Positions 17,206-26,270 are shown, counted from the stretch's first letter. The stretch: 40,251 bases of DNA from SIG673 sp045660565 (GCA_045660565.1 JAZRDX010000089.1:1-40251); one strand, 5' to 3'. The notes: a model not told the origin generated them from the letters alone. Numbers and translations are program-made.

Positions 17206-17234
17206 ATTATATGATAAATTATGCTAAACGTACA
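17206..17234 (-). promoter_or_regulatory. Probable promoter of the DUF3343-desulfurase unit
   Basis: TATAAT (17206-17211 on the - strand) with TGTACG 17 bp upstream. The -10 is perfect and the -35 is poor (3 of 6), which would suit a regulated promoter. Confidence 0.5.
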
Positions 17235-17279
17235 TTTTGCGTCAGCTTAGGTTTTGTCCTGCTTAAAACGGTATGCGGA

Positions 17280-18386
17280 TTAAATTATCCCGAAAAGAAC
17301 AAGTACCGCACCAATAAAAGTACATATCGCCGCCTGCGTAAGCTTTGTTTTTAAATACGTTCTCGTGTTAAGTCCTACGGGGGTGGCGAAAGCGCAGTAC
17401 TGCATGTAAACGGAAAGACCGCCAAACGCTGAAAAGGTAAAGGTCAGTATTTTAGCCGCTGTCGTCCATAACGGAGACGGTAGCAGCGACAGCGCGTGTA
17501 AAGATTTTACTCCGCTGCTTATTTCGGTAAATGCGCAGATAAGACTTACCGTTAAGGTGCTTGCACCGACCGAAATAAGCACCTCGGAAAGTGCCGACAG
17601 CATAACCTCAAAAAAGACAACGAAGCCTATCACCTTGATAACCGAAAGCGTAGCCGAAGAAACAGCGGAGGAAAGCGCCCCCGAAAGAGTAAAATCCTTG
17701 TTACGGGTTACGTCATAACCGTCGTTTGCAGTGCTGCCGCTACGTCTTTTTTTAAAGCCGAAAAGCAGTACTCCCGTTAGAATCGCGGCGATTAGCTGCG
17801 ACAGATAAAGAAAAATGCCAAGCTCGGCGCACCCCCATATTCCCGCTCCGACTCCCGAAACGAGAAACCCAAGCCCCGCATTGTTGCTTATTCCCGAAAG
17901 TCTCTCTGCATCCTCTTTTGCAATATCTCCCGACGTATAAAGGGAAACGGCTGTTTTCGCACCTACGGGAAAGCCGCAGAATGCGCCGATAACAAACGCC
18001 GCGGCTCCCTTTCCGTCAAGCCCGAATATTCTGTGAAACGTTTTGCCGAGACACCTTTGCGCGGTGTCGGGAAAGCTGGAAAGAATCAAAAGCTCCCCCG
18101 CGATCATAAACGGAAAAAGAGACGGGATAAGCGTTTTAAAACAAAGCTTCAGCGCGCCTTCAACCGCGGTAAAAGAGGTACGGGGATGTGTTAAAAGATA
18201 TGCCGCAAAGATAAATACGCCGCTCCACACGGTGAATTTTAATATACCCGTTTTGCTTTTTGGTGATTCCTTTAGTCCGACGTGCTTTTGCGAATGAAGT
18301 GCTGTGTTTTTTACCGTACAGATATTCTTTTTCCGTATGCTTTCTTTTTGCAGGACGTCAGTCTTTTTTGTTATTAACGTATTCAA
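17280..18386 (-). CDS. ylbJ: YlbJ-like sporulation integral membrane protein
   Basis: Polytopic membrane protein of 368 residues with nucleoside-recognition (Gate)-type segments. Family-like stretches are LIPSLFPFMIAGELL, then GAFCGFPVGAKTAVSLY and SGISNNAGLGFLVSGVG. Several hydrophobic helices span about residues 50-210 and 245-368, after a basic cytoplasmic N-terminus. It starts with TTG at 18386: GGAGG lies seven bases upstream, and no ATG is as well placed. It is divergent from yqfC/yqfD, another sporulation pair. In B. subtilis YlbJ acts in the mother cell during spore formation; here that is inference. Confidence 0.78.
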   Translation of the reverse strand: MNTLITKKTDVLQKESIRKKNICTVKNTALHSQKHVGLKESPKSKTGILKFTVWSGVFIFAAYLLTHPRTSFTAVEGALKLCFKTLIPSLFPFMIAGELLILSSFPDTAQRCLGKTFHRIFGLDGKGAAAFVIGAFCGFPVGAKTAVSLYTSGDIAKEDAERLSGISNNAGLGFLVSGVGAGIWGCAELGIFLYLSQLIAAILTGVLLFGFKKRRSGSTANDGYDVTRNKDFTLSGALSSAVSSATLSVIKVIGFVVFFEVMLSALSEVLISVGASTLTVSLICAFTEISSGVKSLHALSLLPSPLWTTAAKILTFTFSAFGGLSVYMQYCAFATPVGLNTRTYLKTKLTQAAICTFIGAVLVLFGII

Positions 18387-18530
18387 TGGCGATCCTCCGC
18401 ATATAGTAGTTTAAAGGCAGTGTTTTATTTTATGCTTTACGTTTTGGCAAAATGCAAGACGGTGCCGAAATACAGGTTTTAGCGGCTATTCGAGAGTGAT
18501 AATGAAAAATACTGCGGAGGAGGGACGGGT

Positions 18531-18791
18531 ATGGAAAAACGTAGCAAACCGAAACGGAAAAGAAGCGGCATATCGGTGTGCGAAAGCAGCGCCTTTTTGC
18601 GCTCATCGGGAGAAATAACGGTGTGTGGATGTAAAAAGGTGCTTCACTACGCACCCGATGCTGTAAGACTTTTGCTTTCCGACGGAGTAATGGAGATAAG
18701 CGGCGAGGGGATAACCGCGACTACATATTTCGGCAGAGAAATAAAGCTGTCGGGAAGAATAGATGCGATAAAGCTTCTTGAAAAAGAATGA
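18531..18791 (+). CDS. yqfC: YabP/YqfC family sporulation protein
   Basis: An 86-residue protein whose core matches the YabP/YqfC fold: GEITVCGCKKVLHYAPDAVRLLLSDGVMEISGEGI and YFGREIKLSGRI. It is followed by yqfD 61 bp away, the usual pairing. A very strong binding site (GGAGGAGGG) lies just before the ATG. The family is controlled by the mother-cell sigma factor in B. subtilis, and I see no SigA-type promoter in the 144-bp divergent spacer, which fits. The exact role is unknown. Confidence 0.85.
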   Translation: MEKRSKPKRKRSGISVCESSAFLRSSGEITVCGCKKVLHYAPDAVRLLLSDGVMEISGEGITATTYFGREIKLSGRIDAIKLLEKE

Positions 18792-18852
18792 CGGATGATT
18801 TTTAGCGGCACCGCGGCGATAAAGAATAGCTGCGTAAGGAAGGGGTAGCGGT

Positions 18853-20049
18853 ATGAATTTTTTTGCTTCTTTGATAAAATTCTTTGAAGGAAGGGTTAAA
18901 ATTTATGCTGATGAGGAAAACAAAAACGCACTCATCAGCTTCTTTGTTGAAAGCGGAATAAGCGCCACAGTGTCGGCGGATAATGAAAAAGGGGGGATTT
19001 ATACCGAAATTTCCCCCTCTTTATTAAAAAAAATCGCTCCCGCTCTTGACAAATTAAATATTATGGTATATATTAATAATATATATGGCTTTGGAAGATT
19101 GCGCTCAAGATACGGAAAAAGATACGGACTTTTGCTCGGAGCTCTCGTCTTTGCCGCGCTTTTATGGGTGTCAACGCTTTTCGTCTGGAGGGTTGACGTC
19201 AGCGGAACCGAGCTTTTATCAAAGGCTGAGGTTCGCGCGGAGCTTTCCGAGATGGGTGTTAAGGTCGGAGCAAAAATTTCAGACGTTGACCGCTCGGCGG
19301 TTTTGAACACCTTTCTGAAAGAACACCCCGAGCTTTCATGGGCGGCGCTTAACTTTAAAGGAACCACGGCAATTCTTATTCTTAAGGAAACGGAAGAAAA
19401 GCCAAGCGACGGTGGTAAAACCGAAAGCCGCATTATGGTTGCCGCCGAAAGCGGTGTCGTAAGAAGCGTAACCGTTTCCGAGGGCAAGGCGGCGGTTAAG
19501 GTGGGAACGGTGGTAAATAAGGGCGACGTTCTTATTTCCGGTCTTATTTCGGGAAGCGGAGGTCAGATAACGGATAATCCGCCACTGAGAGTAACAAATG
19601 CGTCGGGCTCGGTTAAAGCCGAGGTCGTAAGGCATGTCGAGGTAAACGTGCCGTTTGCCGAAGTGATTTCCCGAACCGAGGGTAGCGGTAAAAGGATTAA
19701 GGTCATATCGGTTTTCGGACACGATTTCTTCTTTGGCAGTACCGAAGGAGCGGTTTTGCTGGACGAAAGAAGCGTTACTTTTTTCGGGGCTGTTGAAATC
19801 CCGGTTACAGTCAAAACCTTTTCGGAAGAAATAACGGTAACCGATACGGTTTCAAGAGACGGAGACGCGGCAAGGCTTGAGGCTGAAAGACAGCTTTATA
19901 AAAAAATTACGGATGTGCTCGGCGACGGAGAGCTTACCTACGTTAAAACCGAGTACGTGGAAACGGAAAACGGAATCATCGGACGGGCTGAGATAGGCTG
20001 CGTTACGGAGATAGCCGTGCCGTATAGTGGAGTTTTGAAAGCAGAATAA
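18853..20049 (+). CDS. yqfD: Sporulation protein YqfD
   Basis: 398 residues. An N-terminal cytoplasmic domain of about 90 residues is followed by one transmembrane helix (about residues 90-113), then a large extracytoplasmic part with FVWRVDVSGTELLSKAEVRAEL (POTRA/FtsQ-like start) and a C-terminal beta-rich domain. This layout matches YqfD/SpoIV-type membrane proteins linked to forespore engulfment. AAGGAAGGGG precedes the ATG. It follows yqfC and precedes phoH, the standard order in spore formers. Confidence 0.9.
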   Translation: MNFFASLIKFFEGRVKIYADEENKNALISFFVESGISATVSADNEKGGIYTEISPSLLKKIAPALDKLNIMVYINNIYGFGRLRSRYGKRYGLLLGALVFAALLWVSTLFVWRVDVSGTELLSKAEVRAELSEMGVKVGAKISDVDRSAVLNTFLKEHPELSWAALNFKGTTAILILKETEEKPSDGGKTESRIMVAAESGVVRSVTVSEGKAAVKVGTVVNKGDVLISGLISGSGGQITDNPPLRVTNASGSVKAEVVRHVEVNVPFAEVISRTEGSGKRIKVISVFGHDFFFGSTEGAVLLDERSVTFFGAVEIPVTVKTFSEEITVTDTVSRDGDAARLEAERQLYKKITDVLGDGELTYVKTEYVETENGIIGRAEIGCVTEIAVPYSGVLKAE

Positions 20050-20096
20050 TTAGTTTAAGTTGCTTGTCTGCCCTATGGCAGCGGAACGGAGAAAAA

Positions 20097-21098
20097 ATGG
20101 CGGAAAGAAAAATTCAGCTGGAAAGCACGGAAAATATAAACGCGCTTTTCGGACCTCTTGATGAAAACGTAAAAATGCTCGAAAAGAAGTTTTCGGCGGA
20201 ATGTGTCAATCGCGAAAACGAATACGGGAACAGCATAATCATAACTGCCGATACCGAGGAAAACGCCGACGGAGCGGCAAAGGCACTTAAGATTTTAATG
20301 AAAACGGCAAGACTTCAAGGCTCCCTTTCGCTTCAGACGGTTGAATACGTTGCCGACACCGTTATTGAGGGAAAGGACGAGGAGCTTCTCGGGTACGACG
20401 AGGACTGTGTGTGCGTAACGGTGAAGGGAAAGCCGGTTAAACCGAAAACCCACGGTCAGCAGAAGTACGTCCGTCTCATAAAGAAAAACACGATAGTTTT
20501 CGGAATAGGCCCCGCCGGAACGGGAAAAACGTTCCTTGCGGTCGCAATGGCGGTTACAGCGCTCCGTTCAAAAGAGGTGTCGAGGATAATTCTTACCCGT
20601 CCCGCGGTTGAAGCTGGTGAAAAGCTCGGGTATCTTCCGGGTGATCTTCAGAATAAAATAGATCCGTATCTCCGTCCGCTTTACGACGCGCTTTTCGAAA
20701 TGCTCGGCCCCGAGGTGTATGCAAGACACCTTGAACGCGGAACGATAGAGATAGCGCCCCTTGCCTACATGAGAGGAAGAACGCTTGACGATGCGTTTAT
20801 AATCGTTGACGAGGCGCAGAACACGACGCGTGAGCAGATGAAGATGCTGCTTACACGTCTCGGCACACATTCAAAGATAGTCGTAACGGGGGATATAACG
20901 CAGATAGACCTTCCGCGCGGATCGGGCAGTGGTCTTATCGAGGCGTCCGAAATACTTGCGGACATAGACGATATTGCTATTCATAGGTTTACCGAAAAAG
21001 ACGTGGTAAGACATAGACTGGTAAGGGAAATTATAGCAGCCTACGAAAAAAAGGAAGAAAAAAAGAAGAAGGGAGCGGACGAAAAGGGAAATGAATAA
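20097..21098 (+). CDS. phoH: PhoH family ATPase
   Basis: Cytoplasmic P-loop ATPase of 333 residues, related to the helicase-like domain of RNA-processing proteins. Walker A (GPAGTGKTF) and Walker B (AFIIVDEAQN) are clear, with the family stretch RPAVEAGEKLGYLPGDLQNKIDPYLRP between them. An N-terminal KH-like region precedes the ATPase. I take the ATG at 20097 (GGAG five bases upstream) over an earlier in-frame TTG. The 3' end overlaps ybeY by eight bases, matching the phoH-ybeY pairing involved in RNA maturation. Confidence 0.95.
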   Translation: MAERKIQLESTENINALFGPLDENVKMLEKKFSAECVNRENEYGNSIIITADTEENADGAAKALKILMKTARLQGSLSLQTVEYVADTVIEGKDEELLGYDEDCVCVTVKGKPVKPKTHGQQKYVRLIKKNTIVFGIGPAGTGKTFLAVAMAVTALRSKEVSRIILTRPAVEAGEKLGYLPGDLQNKIDPYLRPLYDALFEMLGPEVYARHLERGTIEIAPLAYMRGRTLDDAFIIVDEAQNTTREQMKMLLTRLGTHSKIVVTGDITQIDLPRGSGSGLIEASEILADIDDIAIHRFTEKDVVRHRLVREIIAAYEKKEEKKKKGADEKGNE

Positions 21099-21570
21099 AA
21101 TTTATATCACCGACAGTCAGGATAAAGTAGAGGTAACGAGAGCGCTTGCGGGGTTGGTACGCCGCGCGGTAGGACAGGCTCTCAAATACGAAAAAGTGCC
21201 GTTTTCGGCAGAGCTTTCGGTTACCTTCGTTGATAACGCGGACATCAAAAGACTGAACGCGGAGTACAGAAACATCGACAGAGAGACGGATGTGCTTTCC
21301 TTCCCGCTTTACGAATCGGGAGAGATTGCTATGAGCGACGGAAAAAGAGCGGCGCTCGGAGATATAGTTATATCGCTTGAAAAGGCGGTAGCGCAGGCAA
21401 AGGAGTACGGTCATTCTCTTGAAAGAGAGGTAGCGTTCCTTACCGTTCATTCGGTCCTTCATCTTCTTGGATACGACCACGAAGCGGGAGAAGAGGACGA
21501 AAAGGAAATGTTTGCTATGCAAGAAGAAATACTTAAGAAAATGAAGCTTGGCAGAGCGGAAAACGCATAA
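21091..21570 (+). CDS. ybeY: Endoribonuclease YbeY, rRNA maturation factor
   Basis: Zinc-dependent RNase acting in 16S rRNA 3'-end maturation and ribosome quality control. The 159-residue protein has the UPF0054 signature HSVLHLLGYDH with the three metal-binding histidines near residues 117-127, and ETDVLSFPL upstream. The start overlaps phoH by eight bases; era follows after 45 bp. Confidence 0.95.
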   Translation: MNKIYITDSQDKVEVTRALAGLVRRAVGQALKYEKVPFSAELSVTFVDNADIKRLNAEYRNIDRETDVLSFPLYESGEIAMSDGKRAALGDIVISLEKAVAQAKEYGHSLEREVAFLTVHSVLHLLGYDHEAGEEDEKEMFAMQEEILKKMKLGRAENA

Positions 21571-21615
21571 GTCTTTGTCAGGATAAGCAGGAATAAAAAA
21601 GAAGTAGGATAGAAA

Positions 21616-22509
21616 ATGAAAAAAACAGGTTTTATAGCAATAGTGGGCAGACCGAACGTCGGTAAATCCACGCTTCTTAACGCTCTCGTCGGAGAAAAGC
21701 TGGCTATCGTTTCAAAAAAGCCGCAGACCACGAGAAATAAGATAACGGGTATACTTACAAAGGACGAGACGCAGTACGTATTTATGGATACCCCCGGTAT
21801 GCATACGCCGAAAACAAAGCTCGGCGACAGAATGGTATGGGAGACAAACAGTGTCTTTTCCGGTGTTGACGCCGTTATACTTATAGTAGAGCCGATAGCA
21901 AACGTCGGAGATATTGAGCGCGGTCTTATCGAAAAGATAAAGGGCAACGGGCTTCCGTCGATCCTTGTTATTAATAAGATTGACAGAACAAACCCCGAGG
22001 CGATAGGTAATACAATAAAGGCTTACGCCGATATGCATGACTTTGATGCGGTAATACCGATTTCAGCAATTAAAAATAAGGGTGTCGACGTCCTTCTTTC
22101 CGAGGTGGACAAGTTTACAACCGAGGGGCAGTGGTTCTTCCCCGAGGACGCGATAACCGATCAACCGGAACGCGTTATAGTTGCCGAAACGGTAAGAGAA
22201 AAGCTGCTCCGTACCTTAGAGGACGAGATTCCTCACGGAACCGCCGTAGTTATCGAGGAATTTAAGGAGGAGGGACGGCTCCTCAGAATACGTGCCGAGA
22301 TATTCTGCGAAAAGGCATCGCATAAGAGTATAATAATCGGTAAAAACGGAGCAACCTTAAAGCTTATAGGAAGCCGCGCAAGAGAGGATATTGAGAAATT
22401 CTTCGGAATAAAGGTATTTCTCGATCTCTGGGTTAAGGTTAAGGAAAATTGGCGCAACAGCGACGTTCTTTTGAATAACTTCGGCTTTAACAGTATGGAC
22501 GAGGAATAA
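21616..22509 (+). CDS. era: GTPase Era
   Basis: Ras-like GTPase that binds the 3' end of 16S rRNA during 30S assembly. The 297 residues carry G1 GRPNVGKST (about 11-19), switch residues KPQTTRNKI, G3 DTPGMH, G4 NKID near 121, and a C-terminal KH domain (IIGKNGATLKLIGSRAR). The length is standard. The start follows AAGTAGGATAG-type weak binding sequence, with no better alternative. The neighbours ybeY and recO are classical. Confidence 0.97.
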   Translation: MKKTGFIAIVGRPNVGKSTLLNALVGEKLAIVSKKPQTTRNKITGILTKDETQYVFMDTPGMHTPKTKLGDRMVWETNSVFSGVDAVILIVEPIANVGDIERGLIEKIKGNGLPSILVINKIDRTNPEAIGNTIKAYADMHDFDAVIPISAIKNKGVDVLLSEVDKFTTEGQWFFPEDAITDQPERVIVAETVREKLLRTLEDEIPHGTAVVIEEFKEEGRLLRIRAEIFCEKASHKSIIIGKNGATLKLIGSRAREDIEKFFGIKVFLDLWVKVKENWRNSDVLLNNFGFNSMDEE

Positions 22510-22511
22510 GA

Positions 22512-22572
22512 CGGACCGTCGGGGACGCCGGTCCCTACAAGATAACATCAGAGCGGCAACCTGCTGCCGCAA
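22512..22572. repeat. Pair of small GC-rich palindromes between era and recO
   Basis: Within the 90-bp spacer, GGGAC-GCCG-GTCCC (about 22523-22536) and GCGGCA/TGCCGC (about 22553-22570) are two short hairpins in a GC-rich patch unlike the A-rich flanks. Without T tracts they do not look like terminators. They resemble dispersed extragenic palindromes, but copy number cannot be judged from one window. Confidence 0.35.
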
Positions 22573-22599
22573 AAATATTAAAAATTGTGAATAAATACC

Positions 22600-23385
22600 A
22601 TGCTATCAAATTTTAAAGGACTTGTTCTGTCGGACGTTTCGTGGGGCGAAAACGACAAGATGCTCTCGGTGCTTACGGCGGAATACGGAAAAATATCGGT
22701 GCTTCTAAAGGGCGGTAACAGCCTGAAAAACAAGGCGGCGAGTGCTTCAATGCCGCTTTGCTACAGCGAATTTATCACCGCCGACAGAGGCGGGCGGCCT
22801 TGGATACGCGAGGCAAGAGAGCTTGAGGGCTTTACAAATATCAGAGGAAGCCTTGAGGACACGGCGACGGCGCTTTACATCTGCGAGGTGGCGTGTGAGG
22901 TCTGCGTTGAAAACGGAGACGAAAGCGAGATGCTTCAGCTTGTGCTGAACACCCTTTACGCGCTTGACAGAGCGCTAAAGCCGAGAGAACTTATAAAAGC
23001 GGCTTTTGAGCTGCGCGCGGCGGTGGTTTGCGGATTTACTCCCGACCTTGTAAGCTGCTCGGAATGCGGAAAGGACGAGGGCGAGGTTATGTACCTCGAC
23101 GTTATGGACGGCGTAATGCACTGTGCTGAATGTCATAAAAAGCACAATGCGGCAACCGAAGTCAGAGAGGGACATCGAATGCTTCTGATGCTGCTCGACA
23201 GAGAGCTGCTTGACGCTATGAGATACGTCTCATATTCCAATGCAAAAAAATATCTCTCCTTTGAGCTTAGCCCGGAGAGATACGGCGTTTTTTCTGATTA
23301 CTGCGAAAAATATCTTGTAAATCATATTGATAAAGAATTTCGGACGCTTGCGTTTTTAAAATCGCTTAGGCACCTGCCGAAATGA
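22600..23385 (+). CDS. recO: DNA repair protein RecO
   Basis: Recombination mediator that helps load RecA on SSB-covered gaps. The 261 residues start with an OB fold (GLVLSDVSWGENDKMLSVLTAEYG), followed by a helical region and a four-Cys zinc site (Cys153, Cys156, Cys175, Cys178). The binding site is poor (no AGGAG before the ATG), so levels may be low. It closes the era cluster; a 123-bp spacer separates it from thrC. Confidence 0.93.
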   Translation: MLSNFKGLVLSDVSWGENDKMLSVLTAEYGKISVLLKGGNSLKNKAASASMPLCYSEFITADRGGRPWIREARELEGFTNIRGSLEDTATALYICEVACEVCVENGDESEMLQLVLNTLYALDRALKPRELIKAAFELRAAVVCGFTPDLVSCSECGKDEGEVMYLDVMDGVMHCAECHKKHNAATEVREGHRMLLMLLDRELLDAMRYVSYSNAKKYLSFELSPERYGVFSDYCEKYLVNHIDKEFRTLAFLKSLRHLPK

Positions 23386-23508
23386 CGAATGATAGAGCGG
23401 CAGGGGGAGACGGTAGCTTCGGCGCTCCGACTTACTCCCAATAAAGCGATTTGCTAAATGCCGAAAAATTATAGAAGATAATAAAACATAGAAAGGTTTG
23501 AAAATACA

Positions 23509-25002
23509 ATGAATTACATCAGCACAAGAGGATACGGAATTAAAGAAGGAGAGCCTACAACCGCGGCAGGCGCGATAAAACAGGGACTTGCACCCGACGG
23601 CGGTCTTTTTATGCCGGAGACTATTCCGAGCCTTGAAGCGGGAGAGCTTGAAGCACTTGCGAAAATGAGCTACCCCGAAAGAGCGGCTACCGTTCTCTCA
23701 AAGTTTTTAACCGACTATACCTACGACGAGCTTCTTTCCGACTGTTCCGAGGCGTACAGCGAAGCGCGTTTCCCCGGCGGAGCGGCACCTGTCTCCGCGC
23801 TCGGAAGCAAAATGAGAATTTTGGAGCTTTGGCACGGTCCTACGGCGGCGTTCAAGGATATGGCGCTCCAGATAATGCCGAGACTTTTTGTAAGAGCGTT
23901 AAAGAAAACAGGAGAAAAGAGAACGGCTCTTATTCTCGTTGCTACTTCGGGAGATACCGGTAAGGCGGCTCTTGAAGGTTATAAGGACGTAGACGGAGTT
24001 AAGATAGCGGTATTTTATCCCGTTGACGGAGTAAGCCGCGTACAGAAGCTCCAGATGGCTACGCAGGAGGGTAAAAACGTTGACGTTTTCGCTGTCAAGG
24101 GTAACTTTGACGACGCGCAGAACGGCGTTAAGAAGATTTTCTCCGACCTTGAAATGAAAAAAGCGCTTGACGAAAAGGGTTACTTCTTCTCGTCCGCAAA
24201 CTCTATAAACTGGGGCAGACTCGTTCCGCAGATAGTTTACTATATCTCCGCATATTGCGACCTCGTTGCGGGCGGCGATATTAAGCTCGGTGAAAAGATT
24301 GACGTTTGTGTTCCTACGGGTAACTTCGGTAACATTTTTGCCGCGTATATCGCAAAGAGAATGGGGCTTCCCGTCGGTAAATTCGTCTGCGCGTCAAACA
24401 AGAATAACATTCTTACCGATTTTCTGAGTACCGGTGTTTACGACAGAAACCGCGCGTTCCATACCACTATGTCTCCTTCAATGGATATACTTATTTCCTC
24501 TAACCTTGAGCGTCTCCTGTATCTCGTAGCGGGTAGCGAGGCGACCGCGGGCTATATGAAGGAGCTGAGCCTTACCGGTAAATATAAGGTAAGCGACGAG
24601 ATTTTAGCAAAGATTAAGAGTGAGTTTGCGGGCTACTACTGCGACGAAGACGGAACGGCAAAGACGATTAAGGAGCTTTACGAGGGCTACAACTATCTTT
24701 CCGATACCCACTCCGCGGTAGGTATAAACTGCGCATCTCAGTACCTTGCAGCGACGGGCGAAAACGCGTCTGAGCGTATAGTTATCGCGTCAACGGCAAG
24801 TCCGTATAAATTTGCGTCCTCCGTTTATGAGGCTCTTGAAAACAAGGCAGCACCCGAAGGAACGGCGGCGCTTGACGCTCTCACCGCTCTTACCGAGGTG
24901 CCGATTACCGCTCCTCTTGCGGGACTTGATAAAAAGACGGTACGCTTTACGAGAGTTATCGAAAGCGAAGAAATGCCGAAGGTGGCTATCGAGATACTTT
25001 AA
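23509..25002 (+). CDS. thrC: Threonine synthase
   Basis: PLP enzyme that turns O-phosphohomoserine into threonine. The 497-residue protein has the long (fungal/proteobacterial-like) threonine synthase form: YISTRGYG at the N-terminus, the Schiff-base Lys in HGPTAAFKDMALQ (Lys116), and the phosphate loop region VATSGDTGKAALEGY near 143-157. AAAGG lies about 14 bases before the ATG. No homoserine kinase or dehydrogenase adjoins it. The apgM-family gene upstream in the window may supply the phosphohomoserine. Confidence 0.95.
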   Translation: MNYISTRGYGIKEGEPTTAAGAIKQGLAPDGGLFMPETIPSLEAGELEALAKMSYPERAATVLSKFLTDYTYDELLSDCSEAYSEARFPGGAAPVSALGSKMRILELWHGPTAAFKDMALQIMPRLFVRALKKTGEKRTALILVATSGDTGKAALEGYKDVDGVKIAVFYPVDGVSRVQKLQMATQEGKNVDVFAVKGNFDDAQNGVKKIFSDLEMKKALDEKGYFFSSANSINWGRLVPQIVYYISAYCDLVAGGDIKLGEKIDVCVPTGNFGNIFAAYIAKRMGLPVGKFVCASNKNNILTDFLSTGVYDRNRAFHTTMSPSMDILISSNLERLLYLVAGSEATAGYMKELSLTGKYKVSDEILAKIKSEFAGYYCDEDGTAKTIKELYEGYNYLSDTHSAVGINCASQYLAATGENASERIVIASTASPYKFASSVYEALENKAAPEGTAALDALTALTEVPITAPLAGLDKKTVRFTRVIESEEMPKVAIEIL

Positions 25003-25072
25003 GCGAAAACGGCTTCTGACATACGAGAGGATTACGCGTAAACGGAAGCTTTTTGAGGACGTATAGCTGCGT

Positions 25073-25255
25073 TCAGTTGAATTTCACACGCGGCTTGAAG
25101 GTGGCGCAGACGGTATCACTGCAACAGCTTGCTTCTATCGGACCTATCGAAATCTGCTTTGCCGTGCAGTGTCCTATCCCGTCGTGATATTCACAGTAAA
25201 CGACGTCGCATACAACGTTTTTTATCGGTTTTTGCTGTTTTTTTCCGTTATCCAT
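25073..25255 (-). CDS. DUF1540 domain-containing small Cys-rich protein
   Basis: A 60-residue protein with one DUF1540 unit: VCDVVYCEYHDGIGHCTA, ISIG, and a closing DTVCATFKP, giving spaced Cys residues likely to bind a metal. The family is common in Clostridia and its function is unknown. It is encoded against its neighbours' strand. A good binding site (AAGGAGAG) sits just before the ATG at 25255, which argues that it is a real gene. Confidence 0.8.
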   Translation of the reverse strand: MDNGKKQQKPIKNVVCDVVYCEYHDGIGHCTAKQISIGPIEASCCSDTVCATFKPRVKFN

Positions 25256-25407
25256 TTTAAACTCTCCTTGGTAATATTTAAGATTTTCAGATTTTAAGAT
25301 TATTATTTCCGCGTGCTAAAGGATTTATCCCGAAGCAGTGAGATTTTTTGAAAAGACAGCGGCTTTGTTACCGCTTGGTTTTATCAAACTATAAAGAAAG
25401 GAAGCTT

Positions 25408-26112
25408 ATGTCTATTTTTGTACTGTCGGATACGCATCTGTCTGAAAGCGTATCAAAGCCTATGGATATTTTTGGCTTCCGCTGGAAAAACTGGACGGAA
25501 AAGCTTACCGAAAACTGGAAAAACACAGTTACCGAAAACGATACCGTTATAATTCCGGGCGACATATCGTGGGGAATGAGTATGGAGGAGGCAAGAGAGG
25601 ATCTTCTGCTTCTCGATAAGCTTCCGGGTAAGAAAATAATCGGTAAGGGAAACCACGACTATTGGTGGGGAACCGTTTCAAAAATAGAGGATTTCTTTGA
25701 AAAAAACGGAATAAGCAGTATAAAGGTGCTGTTTAATAATGCCTTTTTAGTGGAGGATACCGTTGTCGCGGGATGTCGCGGTTGGTACAGCGACGAGAAG
25801 AACGCACCCGATAACGCGGACTATGAAAAGATAGTTAAGAGGGAGGTCGGAAGGCTGAAAATGAGTCTTTCGGCAGCGGAAAAGCTTTCGGAAAGCGCGA
25901 GAAAGCTTGTGTTTTTCCATTTTCCGCCCGTGCTTGGCGATTTCCTATGCAGTGAAATAATAGACGTGCTAAAAGAGTATAATGCCACCGAATGCTTTTT
26001 CGGTCATATACACGGAAGGTACGATATACCGCTTACTACTGAATTTGAGGGAATAAGCTTTACAATAGTTTCAGCAGACTATCTTGATTTTAAACCGCTT
26101 AAAATTAACTGA
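25408..26112 (+). CDS. Calcineurin-like metallophosphoesterase
   Basis: Soluble 234-residue metallophosphoesterase. The five metal-site blocks are in order: SDTHLS near the N-terminus, PGDISWG, GKGNHDYWWG, HFPP and FGHIHG. No signal peptide or extra domain is seen. The ATG at 25408 follows AAAGGAAG; an earlier in-frame start lacks this. Substrate unknown; such proteins include phosphodiesterases and nucleotidases. Gene neighbours give no hint. Confidence 0.85.
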   Translation: MSIFVLSDTHLSESVSKPMDIFGFRWKNWTEKLTENWKNTVTENDTVIIPGDISWGMSMEEAREDLLLLDKLPGKKIIGKGNHDYWWGTVSKIEDFFEKNGISSIKVLFNNAFLVEDTVVAGCRGWYSDEKNAPDNADYEKIVKREVGRLKMSLSAAEKLSESARKLVFFHFPPVLGDFLCSEIIDVLKEYNATECFFGHIHGRYDIPLTTEFEGISFTIVSADYLDFKPLKIN

Positions 26113-26191
26113 AATTAAACAGTTTTTATTTATTAGATAGGTAAAACTTTAAAAAAATTATTGACGAAGTATTAATTTTAGCGTTAAGTAG

Positions 26192-26220
26192 TTGACTTTT
26201 CCGCTTGATGCGTGTAAAAT
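26192..26220 (+). promoter_or_regulatory. SigA-type promoter of tig
   Basis: TTGACT (26192-26197), 17 bp, TAAAAT (26215-26220). It leaves a leader of about 85 bases that contains a hairpin and a displaced AAAGGAG. Confidence 0.7.
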
Positions 26221-26270
26221 ATATAAGAATATAATAAACATATTATAAAGGAATTGCAAAACGAAAGGAG

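Noticed and set aside
26161..26189. A second possible tig promoter (TTGACG and a weak TTAAGT)
   Set aside because: Its -10 is poor compared with the TTGACT-17-TAAAAT pair just downstream.
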